The notes under the pieces were generated by a model. It saw only the letters and a program-made list of their open reading frames with translations. It did no database searches and had not been told where the DNA came from. A stretch of 64,000 nt of DNA from Cronobacter sakazakii. GTDB lineage: Bacteria; Pseudomonadota; Gammaproteobacteria; Enterobacterales; Enterobacteriaceae. How positions within the stretch are numbered: the first letter of the stretch is position 1; every line of letters starts with the position of its first letter. Position numbers and translations under genes: made by a program. This document shows positions 1 through 8,879 of this stretch, piece after piece. The stretch is from assembly GCF_000982825.1 (NCBI RefSeq), contig NZ_CP011047.1:3844001-3908000 (forward strand). Direction: 5' to 3'.

Positions 1-154
1 CGCGCGCTTCATTTTCCAGCAGGACCGGAATACCGTCGCGCAGCGGGAAAGCCAGACGGTCAACCTTGCAGATAAGTTCCTGCTTTTCCTGATTGAAGTA
101 GAGTTTGCCGTTGCAAACCGGACAGGCGATGATTTCGAGTAAACGATGATCCAT
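1..154 (-). CDS. ycaR: Trm112-like small protein YcaR (3' end cut by window edge)
   Basis: About 51 codons are visible, from an ATG at 152-154 to the window edge; the family is about 60 residues long. The protein begins MDHRLLEIIACPVCNG and has a CPVC pair near residues 11-14 followed by a lone Cys near residue 33. This is the Trm112/UPF0434 fold, which can bind zinc; in other organisms Trm112 proteins activate methyltransferases. The bacterial role is not settled. The gene lies 25 bases downstream of ycaQ on the same strand. In E. coli kdsB comes next, so that gene should lie just outside the window. Identity is strong; function is family-level only. Confidence 0.9.
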   Translation of the reverse strand, partial: MDHRLLEIIACPVCNGKLYFNQEKQELICKVDRLAFPLRDGIPVLLENEAR

Positions 155-179
155 GGTTCCTCCTGATGGACCGGTGGTA

Positions 180-1439
180 TTAATCTTTTGAGGATATCAC
201 ATGCGTTTCAGGCGCGGGGTCAATTTCCCAGCCCTCGCCCCACGCGTGCGCAAGCGGGCCGGGCAACTGGCGGAAAACGACCCTGGTTGCGCCCTGCCAG
301 GCGGCGAAATCGCCAATAGCCTGCCGCAATCCGGCGATAACGCCTGCCGTGAACGATACGCCCTCTTCGCCATAAAGCGCGATGACTTCTAGCGAGCCTT
401 GCTGGCGGTGCATTTTGGCATCCATCCGCCCTACCAGCGCGCCTTTATGCAGCAATGGTAAAACGAAATAGCCATATTTGCGCTTTGGCGCAGGCGTATA
501 ACATTCGAGGCGGTAAGAGAAGTTAAAGAATTCCTCCGCGCGGCGGCGGTCCCAGACAACCGGATCGAATGGTGAGAGCACTGCGCTGTGGGTGGCGGTG
601 AGTTTGCCCGCCACAGCTCGCTCAAGCAGCGGCAGAAGCTCATGATGCAACCACATCGGCCCGAGCGTCTCGACGTCAACCGGCACCACGAATCCCTCAT
701 CCTGCCACGCCTGCAATAGCGGGCCGGTAGCGACATGGCGCAAGCGGTAGTAATCAGCAAGCCAGGCGCTACGGAAAATGCCGAGGCTGCGGGCGCTGTT
801 AGCGAGCATCTGCGCCTCGGCCTGCGCTTTATCAATCAGATGCAGGCTGTCGTCCCAGTCGGGCAAGACTCTGGTGGTGAGATCGTAGACGCGCTGAAAA
901 TTGCGCCGCTCTACCACCATCACCTGCCCTGCGGTAAACAGCCCTTCGAGATGTTTTTTGTGCGGTTTCCACTCCCACCAGCCACTGGCACCTTTACGCG
1001 GATGCTCAAAATCTGCCGAACGCACCGGGCCGTTACGCTCGATAAACGCCATTAATTCGCCGATTTCCTGCGCGTGTTCTTCCATCCATGCGGCGCGATA
1101 TTTCCAGCCCATCTTTTCGGGGCTCAGCATACGGTGGCGAAAAAGCGGGAAATCGCTGCGCGGCAGAAAACAGGCTTCATGCGCCCAGTACTCCATCAAC
1201 TCACCGCGCGCCAGCGCCTCATCCAGCCAGCGGCCCGGGTAGTTACCAAGACGGCTAAAAAGCACCAGATACGGGCTGCGCGCCACGATATTGATAGTAT
1301 CGATTTGCAGGAGAGACATGCGGGTGATGGCAGCAAGAATATCGGCAGGGCGCGCGCGGCGAACCGGCTTTTTCAGCAGCCCCTGCGCGGCAAGGTGAAG
1401 GTGGCGCGCCGCGCGCAAAGAAAGATGCACTCCAGACAT
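180..1439 (-). CDS. ycaQ: Winged-helix DNA glycosylase YcaQ (AlkX-type, interstrand crosslink unhooking)
   Basis: The 419-residue protein is close in length and sequence to E. coli YcaQ (about 410). It belongs to the HTH_42 / AlkZ-like superfamily, monofunctional glycosylases that open nitrogen-mustard interstrand crosslinks and excise N7-alkylguanine. A QID motif at residues 45-47 (context MSLLQIDT) matches the QxD catalytic motif of the AlkX branch rather than the QxQ of AlkZ self-resistance enzymes. The ATG at 1437-1439 is preceded by a GGGAGCGG ribosome-binding sequence. It lies 34 bases downstream of lpxK and may be the distal gene of the msbA-lpxK-ycaQ-ycaR transcript. A repair role is family knowledge; operon membership is inferred from spacing. 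Confidence 0.93.
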   Translation of the reverse strand: MSGVHLSLRAARHLHLAAQGLLKKPVRRARPADILAAITRMSLLQIDTINIVARSPYLVLFSRLGNYPGRWLDEALARGELMEYWAHEACFLPRSDFPLFRHRMLSPEKMGWKYRAAWMEEHAQEIGELMAFIERNGPVRSADFEHPRKGASGWWEWKPHKKHLEGLFTAGQVMVVERRNFQRVYDLTTRVLPDWDDSLHLIDKAQAEAQMLANSARSLGIFRSAWLADYYRLRHVATGPLLQAWQDEGFVVPVDVETLGPMWLHHELLPLLERAVAGKLTATHSAVLSPFDPVVWDRRRAEEFFNFSYRLECYTPAPKRKYGYFVLPLLHKGALVGRMDAKMHRQQGSLEVIALYGEEGVSFTAGVIAGLRQAIGDFAAWQGATRVVFRQLPGPLAHAWGEGWEIDPAPETHVISSKD

Positions 1440-1473
1440 ATCCGCTCCCGTACGCTATGGCTGGCGCCCCTGC

Positions 1474-2451
1474 TTAACGCACCAGCGTGAGAATGTCCTT
1501 CAGTAATTGATCGGCTTGCGGCTGCGCAAGCGTCGCGTCGACTGGCAGATACCACCAGTTATCATGGGCGAAGGCGCGACATTTCACCGCGTCTTTTTCC
1601 GTCATCAGCAGGCTCTGACCTTCGCTGAGCAACGCCAGCACGTCGGTTTCACGCAGCGCCTGATGGTCAGCGAGGCTCAGGGTTTTAACGGGTGTCAGAC
1701 CGCATTTTTCAAGCGTTGCGAAAAAGCGCGGTGGATGACCGATGCCTGCCATCGCCACCACATTTTCCAGCGTATTGACCGGACGCCTTTCACCGCTGCG
1801 TAAATTAACCGCGAGCCCTGGTTCAAGCTGCATGGCGATTTCGCCGGGACGCGCTTCTCCACCATTGGTAATGACCGCATCAACCTGCTTAAGCCTTAAT
1901 GCGCGCTCACGCATTGGGCCTGCCGGAAGCCACCAACCGTTGCCGAAACGGCGCACGCCATCAACCACCACGATTTCTTTATCGCGCGCCAGCGCGTAGT
2001 GTTGAAGACCATCATCGGTAATGATGATTTGCGGCCCGGCGTTATCGATAAGCGCCTGCACCGCCTGCGCGCGATTGGCGGATACCGCCACGGGCGCGCC
2101 AGTGCGCTGGTAGATAAGCACCGGCTCGTCGCCTGCTTGCGCAGGCGTGGTAGCTGCGCTAAGCACTAACGGATAATGCGCAGCCTTCCCGCCGTAACCA
2201 CGCGACACTACGCCTGCGCGTATACCTCGCTGCTGCAGTTGCTCAACCAGCCAGACCACGACCGGCGTTTTACCGTTGCCGCCTGCGGTAAGATTCCCCA
2301 CCACGACCACCGGCACCGGCGCGCGCCAGGCCTTACGTAAGCCCAGCTGATAGCTCAGGCGGATAGCGCTGCTAATGAGGCCATACAGCCAGGAGAGCGG
2401 CAGCAGGAGCACCCATAACGGCGAACGGCCAGACCAGATGCGCTCAATCAT
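1474..2451 (-). CDS. lpxK: Tetraacyldisaccharide 4'-kinase LpxK
   Basis: The 325-residue inner-membrane-associated kinase adds the 4'-phosphate to the lipid A disaccharide precursor, the sixth step of the Raetz pathway. Residues 1-30 contain the hydrophobic N-terminal anchor (LLLPLSWLYGLISSAIRL). The P-loop GGNGKTP sits near residues 57-63, followed by the VSRGYGGK and TDDGLQH segments typical of LpxK. The start codon overlaps the msbA stop by four bases (ATGA at 2448-2451), so translation is probably coupled to the flippase that exports the product. Length is close to the E. coli enzyme (328) and nothing looks broken. Confidence 0.97.
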   Translation of the reverse strand: MIERIWSGRSPLWVLLLPLSWLYGLISSAIRLSYQLGLRKAWRAPVPVVVVGNLTAGGNGKTPVVVWLVEQLQQRGIRAGVVSRGYGGKAAHYPLVLSAATTPAQAGDEPVLIYQRTGAPVAVSANRAQAVQALIDNAGPQIIITDDGLQHYALARDKEIVVVDGVRRFGNGWWLPAGPMRERALRLKQVDAVITNGGEARPGEIAMQLEPGLAVNLRSGERRPVNTLENVVAMAGIGHPPRFFATLEKCGLTPVKTLSLADHQALRETDVLALLSEGQSLLMTEKDAVKCRAFAHDNWWYLPVDATLAQPQADQLLKDILTLVR

Positions 2452-4196
2452 TGCCCGAACTGCATTTTATGAAGCTGCGCATAAACGCCATGCTGTTCCA
2501 GAAGCTCGGTATGATTGCCTCGCTCGACAATGCGTCCGTCTTCGATAACCACGATTTCATCCGCCTGCTCGATAGTCGAAAGACGATGCGCGATAACCAG
2601 CGAGGTGCGGTTCTTTTGCAGTTCATCCAGCGCGGCCTGAATAGCACGTTCTGATTCTGTATCCAGCGCAGACGTCGCTTCATCGAGGATAAGGATCGGG
2701 CTGTCTCGCAGCAGCGCGCGGGCAATCGCGATACGCTGACGCTGACCACCGGAAAGCAGAACGCCGTTTTCGCCGATGACCGTATCCAGACCGTTATCCA
2801 TCTTATTGATGAAATCCATCGCATAAGCCATACGGGCGGCATTCTCAATGGCTTCACGGCTGTAAACATCGGTGCGCGCGTAAGCAATGTTATTCGCGAT
2901 GGTGTCATTAAAGAGATGCACGTTCTGCGATACCAGCGCAACCTGATTACGCAACGACGATAGCGTGTAGTCGCGCAGGTCGTGGCCATCCATCAGGATT
3001 TCGCCGCTGTCGATGTCATAAAAACGCGTGATGAGGCTTGCGAGTGTCGATTTACCAGAGCCTGAACGCCCCACCAGCGCGACCGTCTTCCCGGCAGGGA
3101 TAGACAGGTTGATATCACGCAGTGCCGGAATTTCACGTCCCGGGTAGGTAAAGGTGACATTGCGGAATTCGAGATTCCCCTGCGCACGTTCGATGACACG
3201 CGTGCCTTCGTCTTTTTCCTGTTCGCTGTCGAGAATAGCGAACAGCGTCTGACAGGCTGCCATCCCGCGCTGGAACTGAGCGTTCACGTTAGTCAGCGAT
3301 TTCAGCGGGCGCATCAGGGCAATCATGGACGAGAACACAACGGTGATGGTACCTGCCGTCAGGGTTTCCATGACGCTCGGGAAGCTTGCCGCATAGAGCA
3401 CAAACGCCAGCGCCAGGGACGCTATCAGCTGAATAATCGGATCAGAAATTGACGAGGCCGAGACCATTTTCATGCCCTGCAGACGCATCTTGTTGCTGAC
3501 CTTAGCAAAACGCTCGCCTTCAACCTGCTGGCCACCGAAAATCAGCACTTCTTTATGGCCTTTAAGCATCTGCTCCGCGCTGGTCGTCACCTGCCCCATG
3601 GTGTTCTGCATGTTTTTACTGATGCTGCGAAAGCGTTTCGACACGACACGAATCGCCAGTGACACAATTGGTGCCAGTACGATAAGGATCAGCGAAAGCT
3701 GCCAGCTGTAGTAGAACATCATGATGAACAGACCAATGATTGACGCCCCTTCACGCACGACGGTAATCAGCGCGCTGGATGAAGAAGACGCCACCTGCTC
3801 AGAATCGTAGGTGATACGGGAGAGCAAGGTACCGGTAGATTGTTTATCAAAGAAAGAGACAGGCATGCCCATCATATGATTAAACAAACGTCGGCGCATC
3901 GTCATGACGACTTTCCCGGAAACCCAGGAGATGCAATAACTGGAAACATAGCTGGTGATACCGCGCAGGATCATCAGCCCAATGACCACCAGTGGCATCC
4001 ATAGCAGCACTGAGCGATCGGTTTTACCGAAACCATCATCCAGTAATGGTTTAAGTAGCGATAGCATATAGGTATCGCTGGCTGCGTTGAGTATTAACGC
4101 TACCCCAGCCACAATCAGACCCGTTTTAAAGGGCGCTATCACCGGCCAGAGTCGGCGGAAGGTCTGCCACGTGGAGAGATCTTTATCGTTATGCAT
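2448..4196 (-). CDS. msbA: Lipid A export ATP-binding/permease protein MsbA
   Basis: The 582-residue homodimeric ABC exporter has the same length as E. coli MsbA and flips core-lipid A across the inner membrane. Six transmembrane helices fill roughly residues 20-310. The nucleotide-binding domain follows, with Walker A GRSGSGKST near residues 377-385, the signature LSGGQRQRIAIARALL, Walker B PILILDEATSALD and the switch region AHRLST. It is followed by lpxK with a four-base overlap and lies 36 bases downstream of comEC. The adjacency of lipid A kinase and flippase is the usual enterobacterial arrangement. Confidence 0.98.
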   Translation of the reverse strand: MHNDKDLSTWQTFRRLWPVIAPFKTGLIVAGVALILNAASDTYMLSLLKPLLDDGFGKTDRSVLLWMPLVVIGLMILRGITSYVSSYCISWVSGKVVMTMRRRLFNHMMGMPVSFFDKQSTGTLLSRITYDSEQVASSSSSALITVVREGASIIGLFIMMFYYSWQLSLILIVLAPIVSLAIRVVSKRFRSISKNMQNTMGQVTTSAEQMLKGHKEVLIFGGQQVEGERFAKVSNKMRLQGMKMVSASSISDPIIQLIASLALAFVLYAASFPSVMETLTAGTITVVFSSMIALMRPLKSLTNVNAQFQRGMAACQTLFAILDSEQEKDEGTRVIERAQGNLEFRNVTFTYPGREIPALRDINLSIPAGKTVALVGRSGSGKSTLASLITRFYDIDSGEILMDGHDLRDYTLSSLRNQVALVSQNVHLFNDTIANNIAYARTDVYSREAIENAARMAYAMDFINKMDNGLDTVIGENGVLLSGGQRQRIAIARALLRDSPILILDEATSALDTESERAIQAALDELQKNRTSLVIAHRLSTIEQADEIVVIEDGRIVERGNHTELLEQHGVYAQLHKMQFGQ

Positions 4197-4232
4197 TCAA
4201 AAAACCAGCTTTCGTTGAAATAGCCGCATATT

Positions 4233-6491
4233 CTACCTGTATTCAGCAGGTGAGCCAAACCACTCATGATACCAGCGGGGTGAAATCTGTTCTCTTAACC
4301 CCTCGATTTTCCATTGCCCTGATGAAAAAGAGACTGAAAGCTGCCCGGCATGTGCCGTATCAAACCACTGATAACGGTGCTGCTGATAGCATTTCACCAC
4401 TTTTGCAGAAGGCAACCGCCAGGCGTTATATCGTGATGCCGACGCCAGCGCCGCTTTGCCATTAACTACCGATAACAGCGTAGGCGTCGATGAAGTACGG
4501 CTGCCGTGGTGAGGCACCTGAAGAATATCCGCCTGCAACGGTTGCCACTGGTTTTTGAGCATAGTCAACTCTGCGGAAGCTTCAATATCGCCGGTAAGCA
4601 GGATGCTGTGCTCGCCGTCATCCACTTTAACGACACAGGAGCGGTTATTGCCTCGCTCCTGATAACCTTCAGGGGGCCAGTGAACCGTAAACACCAGCCC
4701 CTGCCAGCGCCAGTGCGAGCCTTTGACACAGGGGATATGGCCAGCCCAGTGGAGCGAACTGCGTATCCACATTGTCGGCCACGTACTGGTAAGGCTCTCC
4801 AGACCGCCCCGGTGATCCAGATGTTCATGGCTGATGATGACGCCCTCAGGCTTGAGATGATGCCACCGCAGCCAGGGAATAATGGTTTGCTGCGCGCTGT
4901 CGCCGCCCGGCCAGGCGTTGCCGCTGTCATAGAGTATCGCTCTGCCGTGGCGCTCAATGACGATGGCAAGCCCATGTCCGATATCCAGCATGTGCAGCCG
5001 CCAGACATCATCTGCCGTTTTTTGCCAGAAGGGCCATGTCAACAGGCCCAGTGAGATACCACACGTGGCGGGCGAAATGCGGTGCCAGCCCACTCTCAAC
5101 GCAATGATAATCAGCCACGGGGCGAGTATTATCCACTGATAGCGCTGGTCAAGGCTTAGCCATCCGGGGGGAAGCTCTCGTAATAGCCAGAAAAGCAACG
5201 CGAGCGATCTATCAGCCAGCAAACCCGCGTAATGTTCCAGCCATGCCAGATGCGCCAGATCCAGCACCATGCTCAACAGCACCAGTGGAACAACGACGAA
5301 AGTAATGACTGGCACCGCAATCAGATTCGCCAGTAGCGATGTCAGGCTGAGCCCGTGGAACAACAGCAACTGAAGCGGCAGCAGAAGGAGCGTCATACCA
5401 CATTGCAGATGCAGCAAGCTTTTTAACGGTCGCCATTTCCCTTCCGCGCGCAGCGGCACCCACTGATACCAGAAAATCAGCGCTGCCACGGCAAAGGCCG
5501 AGAGCCAGAGGCTTTCCGATAATATCGCCACAGGATCAAAAAACAGGATGGCCGCGACGCAGCACATCCATACCTGCCAGGGCGTCCATTGCCTGCCGCA
5601 AAGCCGCAGCGCGCACCACGCGGACAGAGCGATAAGCGTTCTGATGGCAGGCGGATTACTCCCGCTAAGCCAGGTATAGAGCGCCGCAGCAGTAAGCATC
5701 GCTAGTAAAGGAAACCGGTAGCCTAAACGACGCGCAGGCAGTAATAGTTGCAGTAAGCGCGCCAGCGCCCATCCAAGCGTCCCCGCAAAGCCGATGTGCA
5801 ACCCTGAGATAGCCATCAAATGCGCGGTGCCGGTTTCACGAAGCAAGCGTTTGACATCGTCCGTCAATGCCATGCGTTCGCCGAAACCGAGCGCCAGTAT
5901 CACTGGCTGCCAGTTAAAAGCCGCCATATGGTGACTGAAAGAAGCCAGATAACGAGCCCGAAAGCGGCAGCTATCTTCAAGGAGTTGCGTAGATACAACA
6001 CGCCCTGTCAGCGGTAAATGTTGCGACAAGGCATAACGCTGGCTGTCAAAACCGCCCTCGTTGAGCTGCCCGTGAACTGGCCGCAGGCGCAACGTCATCA
6101 ACCAGCGCTGACCGGCGCAGGCCTTTTTTGGTAAATAGCTGTCTCGCAGTACCACGCCAGGCGCAGGAAACCACCGCTTGCCGTCTGCCCGGTAAATTTT
6201 AATATGGTGTTCCGTCGCGCCATCAGTCCCGGTAATAACGGCTTCAACCTGGTGCGTTTTTGTCGTTAACAATGCATATGGCAGCGTAACCTGTCGGGCA
6301 GCGAGCAGCCCCCAGCAAAAGAAAAGCAGCGTCAGCGCCAGAAACCGCACAGCGAAATGTCGCAAAAACAGCATTAACGTCGATGCAATTGTGATGACGG
6401 CTATTTGCGCGACAGTCGGTAGCGAAGGTAAGAACAGCAGTGGCGACAGACCAGCCATAACGCACAGGCTCAACGCGGGCAGTGAGATCAC
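4233..6491 (-). CDS. comEC: ComEC/Rec2-family DNA uptake channel protein (YcaI)
   Basis: The protein of about 752 residues has the ComEC layout. Hydrophobic segments and an OB-like periplasmic part come first, then the Competence membrane domain (motif GTAHLMAISGLHIGFAG), then a C-terminal metallo-beta-lactamase-like domain with SHEHLDHRGG, LLTGDIEASAE and LQVPHHGS. E. coli YcaI is 754 residues. Two GTG starts are possible, at 6491 and at 6497. I chose 6491 because an AAGGAGG ribosome-binding sequence lies five bases before it but abuts the 6497 codon. In Gram-positives ComEC carries single-stranded DNA across the membrane; a competence role in enterobacteria is uncertain. It lies upstream of msbA on the same strand. 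Confidence 0.92.
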   Translation of the reverse strand: MISLPALSLCVMAGLSPLLFLPSLPTVAQIAVITIASTLMLFLRHFAVRFLALTLLFFCWGLLAARQVTLPYALLTTKTHQVEAVITGTDGATEHHIKIYRADGKRWFPAPGVVLRDSYLPKKACAGQRWLMTLRLRPVHGQLNEGGFDSQRYALSQHLPLTGRVVSTQLLEDSCRFRARYLASFSHHMAAFNWQPVILALGFGERMALTDDVKRLLRETGTAHLMAISGLHIGFAGTLGWALARLLQLLLPARRLGYRFPLLAMLTAAALYTWLSGSNPPAIRTLIALSAWCALRLCGRQWTPWQVWMCCVAAILFFDPVAILSESLWLSAFAVAALIFWYQWVPLRAEGKWRPLKSLLHLQCGMTLLLLPLQLLLFHGLSLTSLLANLIAVPVITFVVVPLVLLSMVLDLAHLAWLEHYAGLLADRSLALLFWLLRELPPGWLSLDQRYQWIILAPWLIIIALRVGWHRISPATCGISLGLLTWPFWQKTADDVWRLHMLDIGHGLAIVIERHGRAILYDSGNAWPGGDSAQQTIIPWLRWHHLKPEGVIISHEHLDHRGGLESLTSTWPTMWIRSSLHWAGHIPCVKGSHWRWQGLVFTVHWPPEGYQERGNNRSCVVKVDDGEHSILLTGDIEASAELTMLKNQWQPLQADILQVPHHGSRTSSTPTLLSVVNGKAALASASRYNAWRLPSAKVVKCYQQHRYQWFDTAHAGQLSVSFSSGQWKIEGLREQISPRWYHEWFGSPAEYR

Positions 6492-6644
6492 AGACACCTC
6501 CTTGTTGCCACGAAGTGTGCGGTCGAAAAGGAACGTTGTCAGGCTGTAACTGGTGGATTTACGAGATGTGCAGAGAAGAATTTATGGTATTGCAGATGTT
6601 GCAGGCAATGCGTCGAGAAAGCTCGCAAAGTCATGTGACGGGCA

Positions 6645-6674
6645 CAAAAAACGGCACCCATAAGTACCGTTTTC
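6645..6674 (-). terminator. Rho-independent terminator after ihfB
   Basis: Read on the minus strand, AAAACGGTAC and GTGCCGTTTT form a ten-base stem with one mismatch and a short loop, followed by a T run. It lies just downstream of the ihfB stop codon. Confidence 0.7.
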
Positions 6675-6695
6675 TGCAAGGTTAAGCGATAAACC

Positions 6696-6980
6696 TTAAC
6701 CGTAAATATTGGCGCGGTCGCGTAGTTCTTTGCCCGGTTTAAAGTGCGGAACGTATTTACCTTCCAGCTCGACTTTATCACCTGTTTTGGGGTTACGCCC
6801 GGTGCGTGGTGCGCGATAGTGTAAGGAGAAACTGCCGAAACCCCGGATTTCAATACGCTCGCCCTGGGCAAGGGTAGAGGCCATATGTTCCAGCATCTCT
6901 TTAACCGCATCTTCCACCGCTTTCGCCGGGATATGGGAGTGCTGGCTTGCAAGTCTTTCGATTAATTCTGACTTGGTCAT
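6696..6980 (-). CDS. ihfB: Integration host factor beta subunit
   Basis: The 94-residue HU/IHF family protein pairs with IhfA (encoded elsewhere) to bend DNA at specific sites and shape the nucleoid, promoters and recombination complexes. The sequence starts MTKSELIERLASQ and carries the family signature GFGSFSLHYRAPRTGRNP around residues 47-64. The intercalating Pro sits in the arm segment RNPKTG. The ATG at 6978-6980 is preceded by GGAGGAAAC; six in-frame upstream codons are not part of the protein. It sits downstream of rpsA, the normal enterobacterial order, and ends in a clear terminator. Confidence 0.98.
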   Translation of the reverse strand: MTKSELIERLASQHSHIPAKAVEDAVKEMLEHMASTLAQGERIEIRGFGSFSLHYRAPRTGRNPKTGDKVELEGKYVPHFKPGKELRDRANIYG

Positions 6981-7030
6981 GTTTCCTCCGGTTTCCATTC
7001 AGGAAAATTGTCTTACAGCTATCATCGAAC

Positions 7031-7052
7031 AAGGGCGGCCAAAGCCGCCCTT
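7031..7052 (-). terminator. Stem-loop between rpsA and ihfB
   Basis: AAGGGCGGC and GCCGCCCTT form a perfect nine-base stem with a four-base loop. On the minus strand only a weak T-rich tail (TTGTTCG) follows. It may act as a partial terminator or a processing site between rpsA and ihfB. A second inverted repeat, ATTACAGG/CCTGTAAT, lies at 7061-7082 just after the rpsA stop codon. Confidence 0.55.
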
Positions 7053-7094
7053 AGTGTCTGATTACAGGCCGGAACCTGTAATCTGTCAAGGCAA

Positions 7095-8768
7095 TTACTC
7101 GCCTTTAGCTGCTTTGAACGCTTCAGCCATTGCGTTAGAGAAGTTGCCTTCTTCCTGTTTGTTGTTAACAGAAGCGATTGCATCTTTCTCGTCAGCTTCG
7201 TCTTTCGCACGAACAGACAGGCTCACAACGCGGTTCTTACGATCAACGCCGGTGAATTTAGCTTCAACGTCGTCACCAACGCTCAGAACCAGAGTCGCGT
7301 CTTCTACGCGGTCACGGGAAGCTTCAGAAGCGCGCAGGTAACCTTCAACGCCGTCTGCTAATTCAACTGTGGCACCTTTCGCGTCAACTGCGGTTACTTT
7401 ACCAGTAACGATTGCACCTTTCTTGTTCAGTGCAACGTAGTTGTTGAACGGATCTTCTGCGAGCTGTTTAACGCCCAGTGAGATACGCTCACGCTCTGCG
7501 TCAACCTGCAGTACAACGGCAGCGATTTCGTCGCCTTTTTTGTACTCGCGAACGGCTTCTTCGCCAGCCACGTTCCAGGAGATGTCAGACAGGTGAACCA
7601 GACCGTCGATGCCGCCGTCCAGGCCGATGAAGATACCGAAGTCAGTGATAGACTTGATTTTACCTTCAACGCGATCGCCTTTGTTGTGGGTCTCAGCGAA
7701 CTGCTGCCACGGGTTGGCTTTGCACTGTTTCAGGCCCAGGGAGATACGACGACGTTCTTCGTCGATATCCAGAACCATCACTTCTACCACGTCACCAACG
7801 TTAACGACTTTGGACGGGTGGATGTTTTTGTTGGTCCAGTCCATTTCGGAAACGTGTACCAGGCCTTCAACGCCTTCTTCGATTTCAACGAAGCAGCCGT
7901 AGTCGGTCAGGTTGGTTACGCGACCAGTCAGGCGGGTGCCTTCCGGGTAACGTTTAGCGATAGCAACCCACGGATCTTCGCCCAGCTGTTTCAGGCCCAA
8001 AGAGACACGGGTACGCTCGCGGTCGAACTTCAGCACTTTAACAGTGATTTCGTCGCCCACGTTCACGATTTCGCTCGGATGCTTAACGCGTTTCCAGGCC
8101 ATATCAGTGATGTGCAGCAGGCCGTCTACGCCGCCCAGATCAACGAATGCACCGTAGTCAGTGAGGTTCTTAACGATACCTTTAACTTCCATGCCTTCCT
8201 GCAGGTTTTCCAGCAGCTGATCGCGCTCTGCGCTGTTTTCAGATTCGATAACGGCACGACGAGAAACAACAACGTTGTTGCGCTTCTGATCCAGCTTGAT
8301 TACTTTGAATTCAAGCTCTTTGCCTTCGAGGTGCAGGGTGTCACGAACCGGACGCACGTCTACCAAGGAACCCGGCAGGAACGCACGAATACCGTTCAGC
8401 TCAACAGTGAAGCCGCCCTTGACTTTGCCATTGATAACACCAGTAACGGTTGCAGCTTCTTCGTAAGCTTTTTCCAGCATCAGCCACGCTTCGTGACGTT
8501 TAGCTTTCTCACGAGACAGCAGGGTTTCACCGAAACCGTCTTCTACTGCATCCAGAGCAACGTCAACTTCGTCACCAACCTGGATTTCAATTTCGCCCTG
8601 GGCGTTTTTGAACTGCTCTGCCGGAATGGCGGACTCAGATTTCAGACCGGCGTCAACCAGTACTACGTCTTTGTCGATAGCAACAACAACGCCACGAACG
8701 ATAGAACCCGGGCGGGTTTCGATTTCTTTCAGGGATTCTTCAAAGAGTTGAGCAAAAGATTCAGTCAT
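7095..8768 (-). CDS. rpsA: 30S ribosomal protein S1
   Basis: The 557-residue protein has exactly the length of E. coli S1. It carries six S1/OB-fold repeats, visible as repeated blocks such as GIVKNLTDYGAFVDLGGVDG, GRVTNLTDYGCFVEIEEGVE and GKIKSITDFGIFIGLDGGID. The first two repeats anchor the protein to the ribosome through S2; the later ones bind mRNA, unfold structured leaders and serve tmRNA and phage Q-beta replicase in E. coli. Codon use is strongly biased, as expected for a highly expressed gene, which also explains the long open frame on the opposite strand. Cmk lies upstream and ihfB downstream. Confidence 0.99.
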   Translation of the reverse strand: MTESFAQLFEESLKEIETRPGSIVRGVVVAIDKDVVLVDAGLKSESAIPAEQFKNAQGEIEIQVGDEVDVALDAVEDGFGETLLSREKAKRHEAWLMLEKAYEEAATVTGVINGKVKGGFTVELNGIRAFLPGSLVDVRPVRDTLHLEGKELEFKVIKLDQKRNNVVVSRRAVIESENSAERDQLLENLQEGMEVKGIVKNLTDYGAFVDLGGVDGLLHITDMAWKRVKHPSEIVNVGDEITVKVLKFDRERTRVSLGLKQLGEDPWVAIAKRYPEGTRLTGRVTNLTDYGCFVEIEEGVEGLVHVSEMDWTNKNIHPSKVVNVGDVVEVMVLDIDEERRRISLGLKQCKANPWQQFAETHNKGDRVEGKIKSITDFGIFIGLDGGIDGLVHLSDISWNVAGEEAVREYKKGDEIAAVVLQVDAERERISLGVKQLAEDPFNNYVALNKKGAIVTGKVTAVDAKGATVELADGVEGYLRASEASRDRVEDATLVLSVGDDVEAKFTGVDRKNRVVSLSVRAKDEADEKDAIASVNNKQEEGNFSNAMAEAFKAAKGE

Positions 8769-8879
8769 GTTTAATCTTCAGGTTTTAAATTAACGTCCAC
8801 CTGGCATCATGCTGGGTGGGGTTGTTTCACATACCCGCTGTCACTCCATTGCAACGGGGGTACTGCAAATTCGGTCGCG
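8769..8879 (-). promoter_or_regulatory. rpsA 5' leader with weak Shine-Dalgarno and hairpin (likely S1 autoregulatory region)
   Basis: Upstream of the rpsA ATG the only ribosome-binding sequence is a short GAAG within CCTGAAGATTAAAC. About 30 bases further up, 8797-8819 can fold into a hairpin whose arms are CCACCTGGCAT and ATGCTGGGTGG, allowing two G-U pairs. In E. coli the rpsA translation initiation region lacks a normal Shine-Dalgarno sequence, folds into hairpins and is repressed by free S1. The same layout here suggests the same control. Confidence 0.55.

Noticed and set aside
7593..8774. A 393-codon open frame opposite rpsA
   Set aside because: Same cause: codon bias of ribosomal protein S1. 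The translation is a low-information run of Val, Phe and Asn with no family match that I recognise.
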